A stretch of DNA of 45,242 bases from a virus: positions 1-45,242 of the IMG/VR virus record IMGVR_UViG_3300036853_000099. One strand, given 5' to 3'. Made by a program: the position numbers and the translations under genes. Under the pieces are notes generated by a model. The model had not been told where the DNA came from. It worked only from the letters and a program-made list of their open reading frames with translations, and did no database searches. Positions within the stretch are counted from its first letter, which is position 1; every line of letters begins with the position of its first letter. Shown here piece by piece: positions 20,265 to 26,472 of the stretch.

Positions 20265-20282
20265 GGGGCCCTCCGGGGCCCC
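20265..20282 (+). other. GC hairpin between operon genes
   Basis: GGGGCCC-TCCG-GGGCCCC. A similar hairpin follows the next gene (20589-20610). They may stabilise or separate the mRNA segments. Confidence 0.45.
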
Positions 20283-20315
20283 ACCCACCCATCCCACCGA
20301 CCGAGGGAGACCGAG

Positions 20316-20582
20316 ATGACCACCACCCCCACCACCGAGGACCGGATCACCGCCACCTACCGCAGCCTCGCCACCCGGCCCGGCCAGCTCGTCAGCCTGG
20401 TCGCGATCCGGGCCGCGATCACCGACATCGACCGGGCCGAGCAGGACAGGGCGCTGAAGGCCCTCGACCGGGCGCGGACCCTGACCCTGGAGCCGGACCC
20501 GAACCGCCGGGCGCTGACCGCCGAGGCCCACGCCGCCGCGATCCAGATCGGCCCCGAGGCCAAGCACCTCGCCTGGATGTGA
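20316..20582 (+). CDS. Winged-helix-like hypothetical protein
   Basis: 88 residues. The pattern LVSLVAIRAAITDIDRAEQD, RALKALDRARTL, then PNRRALTAEAHAAAI resembles a winged helix with a wing between the last two parts. DNA binding is plausible. ATG 20316 with GAGGGAGACCGAG upstream, nearly identical to the leader of the preceding gene. Confidence 0.65.
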   Translation: MTTTPTTEDRITATYRSLATRPGQLVSLVAIRAAITDIDRAEQDRALKALDRARTLTLEPDPNRRALTAEAHAAAIQIGPEAKHLAWM

Positions 20583-20588
20583 CCGGAC

Positions 20589-20610
20589 AGGGGCCCCACC
20601 TGGGGCCCCT
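20589..20610 (+). other. GC hairpin between operon genes
   Basis: AGGGGCCCC-ACCT-GGGGCCCCT, 9 bp and perfect, six nt after the preceding stop codon. Terminator-like but without T tract; partial attenuation of the downstream kinase gene is possible. Confidence 0.5.
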
Positions 20611-20635
20611 CCACCCTCTCCCCCGAAGGAGCACC

Positions 20636-21064
20636 ATGCCCACACTGACCATCACCCGCGGCCTGCCCGGCTCCGGCAAGAGCACCTGGGCCCGCCGCGA
20701 GGCCGACTACCTCGACGCCGAGTGCGTGGACCGGGACGGCATCCGCCGGATGCTGCGAGCGACCTGGCCGCACGGCGACCCCGACGCCGAGTACGTGTGC
20801 ACGGTCGTGCAGCGCGCCACAATCCGGGCCCTGCTGCGCCACGGGCGCAACGTCATCTGCCACGACACCAACCTGCCCGACGGCGTGGTCGCCGAGCTGG
20901 TACGCGAGGCGCGTCAGCTGGGCGCCGAGGCCCGCGTCCAGGACTTCCGCGACGTGCCACTGGAAGTGTGCATCGGCCGCGACGCGGGCCGCCCCGATAG
21001 CGAGCGCATCGGCGAGGACCGCATCCGTGCGATGTGGCAGCGGCACCTGGCCAACCGGGCCTGA
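20636..21064 (+). CDS. Polynucleotide-kinase-like P-loop protein
   Basis: 142 residues. Walker A is GLPGSGKS (9-16). VDRDGIRRML (31-40) is the substrate-side motif of the T4 Pnkp kinase domain, and VICHDTNLP (73-81) resembles the DxT segment of that fold. It corresponds to the kinase domain alone, without the phosphatase of T4 Pnkp. It may phosphorylate 5'-OH ends of RNA or DNA, perhaps in repair of host-damaged tRNA or DNA; other small-molecule kinases share the fold. ATG 20636 has AAGGAG six nt upstream. Confidence 0.8.
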   Translation: MPTLTITRGLPGSGKSTWARREADYLDAECVDRDGIRRMLRATWPHGDPDAEYVCTVVQRATIRALLRHGRNVICHDTNLPDGVVAELVREARQLGAEARVQDFRDVPLEVCIGRDAGRPDSERIGEDRIRAMWQRHLANRA

Positions 21065-21104
21065 CCGGCACCACCCACCCATCCCCCGCACTGAGGAGGT
21101 CACC

Positions 21105-21740
21105 GTGACCCGCACGATCACCGACACCGCTGACCGGCTCCGCACCTGCGACATGCTCACCATGGACGACACCCTGCGCAAGCAGACCCCCGTCCGGCTC
21201 CCCAGGATCGTCCTCGTTGAGGGCATCGCCGCCTGCAACACCCACGGCGGGTGCATCGCAGTTGCCGTTGCGGACCCGAACAGCAGTCTGTCCGACCAGC
21301 CCGCCGCCACGCTCCACGTCAACCCGGGCTACATCCTCACGTGGACCGGCGACTTCAGCCACGCCGGTAGCACCGGATTCCGGCCGGGCGGAGTGGACCT
21401 CGACCAGCCTGCGGCCAAGACCGTAGCCGTCGACCACGCCGAGGCCGCCGAGGCGGTCGAACCTGTGACCGCGCCGAAGGCCGACATCGACACGCTCATG
21501 GCCGCGACCGCGTGCATGGCTGACCGAATGTCCGAGTCCGTCCACGCCGCCGGGATGGCCGTCCGTTCCCGCGAGGACTGGCAGCGGCACCACCGCCACT
21601 ACGTCCGCCGGATGAAGGCCATGCACCGACTGATGGACGCCCTCGTCCGCGCCCAGGGCGAGCAGTACTCGGCCTGGCGGTTCAAGCACACGATCATGAC
21701 CATCGCCGACCACCAGCGCACCGCCACGAAGGGAGCATGA
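21105..21740 (+). CDS. Hypothetical protein
   Basis: 211 residues. A middle portion is beta-rich (IVLVEGIAACNTHGGCIAVA), and the C-terminal third is helical and basic (EDWQRHHRHYVRRMKAMHRL). GTG 21105 has GAGGAGGTCACC upstream. Stop overlaps the next ATG. Function unknown. Confidence 0.65.
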   Translation: MTRTITDTADRLRTCDMLTMDDTLRKQTPVRLPRIVLVEGIAACNTHGGCIAVAVADPNSSLSDQPAATLHVNPGYILTWTGDFSHAGSTGFRPGGVDLDQPAAKTVAVDHAEAAEAVEPVTAPKADIDTLMAATACMADRMSESVHAAGMAVRSREDWQRHHRHYVRRMKAMHRLMDALVRAQGEQYSAWRFKHTIMTIADHQRTATKGA

Positions 21741-22120
21741 CCATGTCCCACCCGCCCATCGAGCACACGCCGCTGGCCGGCACGCTCCACCGCATCCAGC
21801 GCCTTACCACCGACCTCACCGCCGAGGCCACCGCCGCCAGCTACACCGACGAGCAGCGGCGCCTGCTGTCCGCGAACGCCCTCAAGCTCGCCGCCGCGAC
21901 GGGCTGCCTGCCGAAGCTCGTCGCCCTGCTCGACCAGCTGATCCCCGCGCACCACGTGTGGACGGTGCAGCCGTCGGAGGACCGGTGTGTGCGGCTGATC
22001 GGGATCGTGGACGACCTGACGGCCCGGCTCCAGGGGATGCGCGCGGATGCGGTGCAGTCGCTGTGGCGGGCCGACCGTGACCGGTGCACGGCGGCCGACC
22101 GGAACCGGTGGTCGCGGTGA
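21737..22120 (+). CDS. Helical hypothetical protein
   Basis: 127 residues, almost all helix (LHRIQRLTTDLTAEATAASY, LLSANALKLAAATGCLPKLV). ATG 21737 overlaps the previous TGA, with AAGGGAGC upstream; an alternative ATG lies at 21743. Function unknown. Confidence 0.65.
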   Translation: MTMSHPPIEHTPLAGTLHRIQRLTTDLTAEATAASYTDEQRRLLSANALKLAAATGCLPKLVALLDQLIPAHHVWTVQPSEDRCVRLIGIVDDLTARLQGMRADAVQSLWRADRDRCTAADRNRWSR

Positions 22121-22443
22121 CGGCGCCCCGTACGCCGGAGGCTCAGCCGCGTATGGCGAGCCGTACGGCCGCGAAGCTGTACCAGATGCTGACCATCGGC
22201 ATCATCGACATCGAGGACCCGATGGCCCGCGCGCAGCAGCTCTTGGCGGTCCGGGACACGGTCCGTGAGGCGCTGGCCGAGATCGACGAGGAGATCGACT
22301 GCGCGGTCTCGGAGGTGATGACCAGCGACAACCCGCCGACGTATGACGTGGCGGCTGCGGTGCTGGGTCTCAAACGGGCGACCGTACAGGATCACGCTCG
22401 GCGCGGCCGGGCGGCCCGCGACAGGTACGACGGCAAGGTGTAG
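22117..22443 (+). CDS. Putative DNA-binding protein
   Basis: 108 residues. A helical middle (ARAQQLLAVRDTVREALAEI) is followed by an HTH-like part, TYDVAAAVLGLKRATVQDHA then RRGRAARDRYDG. GTG 22117 overlaps the preceding stop. It closes the coupled block before a terminator hairpin. Confidence 0.6.
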   Translation: MTAPRTPEAQPRMASRTAAKLYQMLTIGIIDIEDPMARAQQLLAVRDTVREALAEIDEEIDCAVSEVMTSDNPPTYDVAAAVLGLKRATVQDHARRGRAARDRYDGKV

Positions 22444-22502
22444 GACCGGGCCGGGGATGGCGTTAACACCCCCGGACCGGCCCAGCCAGGGTACGGCAAG
22501 AC

Positions 22503-22530
22503 GCCCCCGCACCACGACCGGTGCGGGGGC
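22503..22530 (+). terminator. Terminator hairpin
   Basis: GCCCCCGCACC pairs perfectly with GGTGCGGGGGC (11 bp, 6-nt loop) between 22443 and 22547. No T tract. Confidence 0.7.
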
Positions 22531-22546
22531 GCAGGAGTAGAGGAGT

Positions 22547-22783
22547 ATGGAGCGCATGACGGAGCGCAAGGTCTACACCGGCACCATCCGTGGCACCGGC
22601 GAAGCTGAGCTGGCCTGGGGTCAGGAGCAGGCGCAGCGCAAGGCGGTGCGGGACGGCGTGCCCGAGTGGGTCGTTCCGACGGTGCGCCGAGAGTACGTGG
22701 ACGCCGGTGGGAACCCGACGACGCAGGACAGCTTCACGGCCGTCGAGGTCGTGGTGCACCTGCGCTGGGAGTGGGAGGCGTGA
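22547..22783 (+). CDS. Small hypothetical protein
   Basis: 78 residues (75 if ATG 22556 is the start, which has AGGAG ten nt upstream). Begins with a beta-rich segment (KVYTGTIRGTGEAELAWGQE), then a helix, and ends SFTAVEVVVHLRWEWEA, also a strand. Function unknown. Overlaps the next gene by GTGA. Confidence 0.6.
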   Translation: MERMTERKVYTGTIRGTGEAELAWGQEQAQRKAVRDGVPEWVVPTVRREYVDAGGNPTTQDSFTAVEVVVHLRWEWEA

Positions 22784-23190
22784 CCGTGGCTGACGACCTG
22801 GTGGCCCGCCTTCGCGCGGCGCTGGACGAGACCGAGCGGATCGCGCGGGCATGCGAGCCGGGGGTGGACTTCCACGCTGGCGAGGACCCGAGCAGGCCGG
22901 GCACCTTCGACGTGGAGGCGTACGAGTCCGGATCGCTCGGCAACTTCGTGCAGGTCGGTCAGGTGGACGCGCCGTTCGTTGCCCACATCGCCCGCCACGA
23001 TCCGGCGTCGGTGCTGCGGATGGTCACGGCGCACCGGAAGATCCTGGATGAGGTGGTCGACGAGGCCAGTGGTCTCGACATCTCGGTCGACATCGACAGG
23101 CGCGTTGGTCCGCGCGATACGACTACGGAGCCCTACCTCGGCGACGTGCTGGTGCGCATCCTCGCCGAGGCGTACGGCATCGAGCCCTGA
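22780..23190 (+). CDS. DUF6221-like protein
   Basis: 136 residues. ADDLVARLRAALDETERIAR at the start, VAHIARHDPASVLRMVTAHR in the middle and a C-terminal VRILAEAYGIEP match the small actinobacterial and actinophage DUF6221 family as I know it. Its role is unknown. GTG 22780 overlaps the preceding stop; GTG 22786 is an alternative. Confidence 0.75.
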   Translation: MTVADDLVARLRAALDETERIARACEPGVDFHAGEDPSRPGTFDVEAYESGSLGNFVQVGQVDAPFVAHIARHDPASVLRMVTAHRKILDEVVDEASGLDISVDIDRRVGPRDTTTEPYLGDVLVRILAEAYGIEP

Positions 23191-23209
23191 CCCCGGACAC
23201 GACGGGCCG

Positions 23210-23371
23210 TCACTCTCGGGTGGCGGCCTTCTTCGTGCGCCAGTACGTCTCCGAGCGAGGGCACAGCTGGCAGCCCGGTGCGACAGGCTGACCGGCGACG
23301 GGCACCCACGCGCCGGAGGTCTGGCCGCAGCAGACGGGTGCGGGCTGGGTGGGCTGGGGTGCGGTCGTCAT
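23210..23371 (-). CDS. Zinc-knuckle microprotein
   Basis: 53 residues: PVCCGQTSGAWVPVAGQPVA followed by PGCQLCPRSETYW, with four cysteines spaced like a zinc ribbon. ATG 23371 has no SD, so a leaderless or coupled start is possible. It lies beyond the terminator of the late operon and converges with the rightward operon. Confidence 0.6.
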   Translation of the reverse strand: MTTAPQPTQPAPVCCGQTSGAWVPVAGQPVAPGCQLCPRSETYWRTKKAATRE

Positions 23372-23399
23372 GGGGCGAGTGTGCCACCAACAGCAGAAG

Positions 23400-23429
23400 A
23401 GCCCCACCCGCCCGGAGGCAGGTGGGGCT
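23400..23429 (-). terminator. Late-operon terminator
   Basis: AGCCCCACC pairs perfectly with GGTGGGGCT (9 bp, 12-nt loop) downstream of the last lysis gene (stop at 23560). The gap 23430-23559 holds no convincing gene. Confidence 0.65.
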
Positions 23430-23559
23430 CAACGCTGGGTCCGGCCGTAAGGCCGTGCGCTCCGTACCGAGGTGATCAGGCCCGGCAGTTGCCCGATAAC
23501 GGGGGCCAGCCAGTGCGACCGGAGCGGTCCGCACCACCAGCATACGCGCACGGGCGACG

Positions 23560-23937
23560 TCAGCCGCAGGTCTGCGACGGCGGCTCAGGCAGCGGCAGCA
23601 CCTCACGCTTACCGTCGATGTAGGCACGGCTGCGCAAATACTGGTCGAACGCCTGCTTCACCGCCGTCTGGCGGGACATCGCAGGCACTGACTGCGCCTC
23701 AGCTATCGCCGAGATCATCGTGTCGAGCGCCTCACGTTCCTCCGCAGCAGCAGCGGCCCGCGCCTTCGAGTTGGCGTTGCTCGCATCGTTGTACCCGGCC
23801 AGGCATGACGTCAGCTCGTACTGCTTCACCCCGACGAACAGGCTGGCCAGCAGCGACAGAATCGCGATGACCTTGAACAGGCGGGTGACGTTCTCACTGT
23901 CCAGCCAGTTCTTGGCCCTCTCGGCGACCTCGGTCAT
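23560..23937 (-). CDS. Membrane-anchored coiled-coil protein (spanin-like candidate)
   Basis: 125 residues. A charged N-terminus (MTEVAERAKNWLDSENVTRL) precedes one TM helix (LFKVIAILSLLASLFVGV, about 20-37). Then comes an Ala/Glu-rich helix and a C-terminal part ending in PPSQTCG. One TM followed by a coiled coil in a lysis cassette suits an envelope-disrupting protein, but actinobacterial hosts lack a classical outer membrane, so the label is tentative. ATG 23937 overlaps the stop of the gene before it. Confidence 0.6.
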   Translation of the reverse strand: MTEVAERAKNWLDSENVTRLFKVIAILSLLASLFVGVKQYELTSCLAGYNDASNANSKARAAAAAEEREALDTMISAIAEAQSVPAMSRQTAVKQAFDQYLRSRAYIDGKREVLPLPEPPSQTCG

Positions 23938-24065
23938 GGCTTCTTCTCCTTGCTGCGGGGAGGCCTGTTCAGCAACAGGTTGACGATCTTCCCGGCGATG
24001 GCGAGCACCAGCACCCACCAGAGGGTTTCCAGCATGTAGCGGTGCTCCGCAACGTAGATGATCAC
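23934..24065 (-). CDS. Small single-TM lysis-cassette protein
   Basis: 43 residues from GTG 24065: a hydrophobic helix (MLETLWWVLVLAIAGKIVNL) followed by a basic tail (NRPPRSKEKKP). GTGA and ATGA overlaps on the two sides support it as a coupled gene. It could be a holin, or an antiholin paired with the neighbour at 24062-24268. Confidence 0.65.
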   Translation of the reverse strand: MIIYVAEHRYMLETLWWVLVLAIAGKIVNLLLNRPPRSKEKKP

Positions 24066-24268
24066 GTGGGATTCTCCCCACGCGCCGAGGTCGGCGGCGA
24101 CGGCTGCCGCTTCGGAAGGCTCGGGTTCAGCGCGAAATAGACGGCACCCGGCACACCCCAGGTGACAGCGTCCGGCGGCATTCCCTTGACCAGCAGGCTG
24201 TGCAGCACGACCACGGCCCAGACGCCCAACACCACAAGCATGACGGCGTTACGGACCCACTGGCTCAC
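24062..24268 (-). CDS. Putative holin
   Basis: 68 residues. TM1 is about residues 6-25 (RNAVMLVVLGVWAVVVLHSL), and a second weaker hydrophobic segment at about 37-47 (TWGVPGAVYFA) precedes a charged tail. Size, topology and position directly after the endolysin gene fit a class II holin. GTG 24268 with CGGAGAG upstream. Confidence 0.65.
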   Translation of the reverse strand: MSQWVRNAVMLVVLGVWAVVVLHSLLVKGMPPDAVTWGVPGAVYFALNPSLPKRQPSPPTSARGENPT

Positions 24269-24285
24269 GTGCTCTCCGAATCTTG

Positions 24286-25098
24286 TCAGGTAGTAGGTGT
24301 GCCGAACTGGCGGATCATCTCCGCGACCAGCTCGGCAGCGGACGGCATACGCACCGCCGCGATAAACGCCGGATCGGCAACCAGCGCGGACACGATCTCA
24401 GCAGCAGTGGCCGGCGCGGGCAGTGCCTTCAGCGCCGACTCGATCCGCTTCAGCGACATGACCGGGAACATTTCCTGGTCCTTGTCGCCACCGAACCGGA
24501 TCTTGTCGTAGCCGCGGGCGAACGCCTCGATGCGCGGGTCCTCGTAGTTGGCGAGGTTCGCCAGCGCCTTCGCCTGCGCAGAAGTCAGCTCCGTCATGCC
24601 AGTACTCCTCACTCGCGCCACCGGGTCGTAGCCCACGGCGGCAGTCGACGTCTGGTAGTCGGTGCGCCCCGACAGATGAATGTGGCCGCGATCCGAGGAG
24701 TCGCGGCGGGCGAACGTCGGCTGCCACGAGTCGTGGTAGCAGGAGCCGTCGCCGGGTTCCCAGTTGATGTACTTCAGCCACGCCACCCCTGCCAGCCCTG
24801 CCTTGCGGTCGGCGACCAGTTGTGCGCCCAGTTGTGCGAGCGACGGCAGCCCGGCCTTGGTGGGCGGCATGATGTCGATCGCGAACCCCCACCCGAACGG
24901 CGACGTAGCAGGCCAGCCCGTCGCCGAATACGGGGTGTGGTCCTCCGGCGGATCGGCGTGCAGGTGCCGGTCGTCGCCCTTGTCGTAGACGGTGTAGCCG
25001 TACCCGCGCAGCAGATCCCGCAGCGTGGCCAGCGGCTTGGCGAGAATGAACGGCTCACCAGCCGCAACCCAGCGGTCATAGGCGGAGGAGTCGGACAC
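24286..25098 (-). CDS. Endolysin, M15-like metallopeptidase
   Basis: 270 residues. The N-terminal half has the zinc-site pattern of M15/VanY-type peptidases: His54 in PEDHTPYS, Asp75 in GFAIDIMP, and His139/His141 in DRGHIHLS. These enzymes cut peptide cross-bridges or stems of peptidoglycan. The C-terminal part (from about residue 165) is helical, with ELTSAQAKALANLANYEDPR and similar pieces, and may bind the cell wall or aid oligomerisation. GTG 25098 has AGGAGGTGCCCC upstream. It precedes the holin gene in the minus-strand late operon. Confidence 0.75.
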   Translation of the reverse strand: MSDSSAYDRWVAAGEPFILAKPLATLRDLLRGYGYTVYDKGDDRHLHADPPEDHTPYSATGWPATSPFGWGFAIDIMPPTKAGLPSLAQLGAQLVADRKAGLAGVAWLKYINWEPGDGSCYHDSWQPTFARRDSSDRGHIHLSGRTDYQTSTAAVGYDPVARVRSTGMTELTSAQAKALANLANYEDPRIEAFARGYDKIRFGGDKDQEMFPVMSLKRIESALKALPAPATAAEIVSALVADPAFIAAVRMPSAAELVAEMIRQFGTPTT

Positions 25099-25108
25099 GG
25101 GGCACCTC

Positions 25109-25924
25109 CTACGGGTGGAACATCGACTTCGGCGTGTTGTCCAGCTGGTCGAACCAGCCCGCCGTGCTGTGGTACCCGATCGCGTACGCGCCCTGCGACG
25201 GCGCCCACGCGCCGTACGACCGGATCGCGTTGCGGACCCGGGCCGTGATGTCGGCGCTGGCCGGGTAGTCCCACGCCTCCGCGACCTGGGACAGCCGGGA
25301 GTCCGACCAGTAGCCGGGCAGGATGTAGTGCCTGCGGTCGCTGAAGCGGGCCGGGTCGCTGCTCGACAGGCTGACCAGCGCATTGCCGACGGCGAGGTGG
25401 TCAGGGTGGTTGTCGACGATGTGCGAGTGGCCCTTGAGCCGAACCGGGGCGCCGGGTGCGATCAGGTCGCAGACCGCGAGGATCGCCGCGTGAGCGGACG
25501 CCGCCGTTACGCCGCCGTCGGGCAGCTGCGCCCGGTGCATCGTCAGCGAACCGGACAGGCCAGCCGACAGGCACCGCACGGCGGTCGTCGACTCCAGGAC
25601 CCGTGCCGTAGCGACATCAGCTGCGGTCAAGGTGGCGTAGCCCTCGGCGGCCGGCACGTGCTGCACACCCCACCACGAGTTGACTCCGGTCCCGTTGAGC
25701 GGGTTGATGACGCCCGTCGCCTCGCCGTCGGTCATCCACAGGACGTGTACGTCCTGACCCGCCGCGACGTGCTCGGCGGTCGTCGTGGACATCGCCAGCG
25801 TCTCGTCGTCGGGGTGAGCGGCGACGAACAGTGCCGGGGACGTGGTCAGCGCGGCAGCCCGGCCGGGAAGTGCGGCGGCTGCCAACCCAAGGGCGGCGGC
25901 CGTCAAAACGGTACGGCGATGCAT
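25109..25924 (-). CDS. Exported PIG-L family deacetylase
   Basis: 271 residues. HRRTVLTAAALG near the start followed by a hydrophobic run and an Ala-rich end (to about residue 25) looks like a Tat-type signal. The PIG-L/LmbE zinc site is present: AAHPDDE (35-41) and HIVDNHPDH (168-176). This family removes N-acetyl groups from amino sugars such as GlcNAc conjugates. In a phage lysis/tail block it may alter cell wall or surface glycans during adsorption, lysis or lysogeny. ATG 25924 shares one base with the upstream TAA. Enzyme class is confident, substrate unknown. Confidence 0.85.
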   Translation of the reverse strand: MHRRTVLTAAALGLAAAALPGRAAALTTSPALFVAAHPDDETLAMSTTTAEHVAAGQDVHVLWMTDGEATGVINPLNGTGVNSWWGVQHVPAAEGYATLTAADVATARVLESTTAVRCLSAGLSGSLTMHRAQLPDGGVTAASAHAAILAVCDLIAPGAPVRLKGHSHIVDNHPDHLAVGNALVSLSSSDPARFSDRRHYILPGYWSDSRLSQVAEAWDYPASADITARVRNAIRSYGAWAPSQGAYAIGYHSTAGWFDQLDNTPKSMFHP

Positions 25925-26463
25925 TAGTTGTCCACCCTCTGAGCGGTCATCTGGGAACCTGCAAGCAGATTCGTATTGGAGACGCTGGATGTCTGCTGCG
26001 CCCACTGCAACGAGAAGGTGACGTCGCTGCCGCCCGTCACGACCCGCAGCCACTGGACGAACGTGTTCCGGCTGGTGGACGCGCCGTAGTTGATGTCAGA
26101 AGACGGCGAGGTCGAGTCGGCGCCATGAGCAACCGCTTCGATGCTGCCCTGCGTGCCCGACGCCAAGGTGTTCGCCAGGGCGATACCCGCATCGGTGACC
26201 GTGGCGGTGTTGGTCCACGTGTACGACACCCGATAGTCACCGGCCGCGTTGGCGTCGCTGGTGACGTGCTGCACGACTTCAATGACGTACGTCCGGTTGG
26301 CGGGCAGCACAATCGACAACTCAGGGTCAGCTGTCGGCGTGGTGGTGCTGAAACGGGAGGTGTTGCTCGTCTTGACGGCAGAGATCGGCACCGCGTAGGT
26401 GGCCAGTTCGACCAGTTTCGCGGCCGTCAGCGTCTGCCCTGCGGCAGGATCAGACCAGGTCAC
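25924..26463 (-). CDS. Tail-associated beta-rich protein
   Basis: 179 residues, Ser/Thr-rich and beta-strand-rich (RTYVIEVVQHVTSDANAAGD, VTFSLQWAQQTSSVSNTN). It begins TWSDPAAGQTLTAAKLVELA, which is a common opening of phage minor tail or fibre-type proteins. It likely sits at the tail tip. GTG 26463 with GGGGGTGCC upstream. Confidence 0.65.
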   Translation of the reverse strand: MTWSDPAAGQTLTAAKLVELATYAVPISAVKTSNTSRFSTTTPTADPELSIVLPANRTYVIEVVQHVTSDANAAGDYRVSYTWTNTATVTDAGIALANTLASGTQGSIEAVAHGADSTSPSSDINYGASTSRNTFVQWLRVVTGGSDVTFSLQWAQQTSSVSNTNLLAGSQMTAQRVDN

Positions 26464-26472
26464 GGCACCCCC

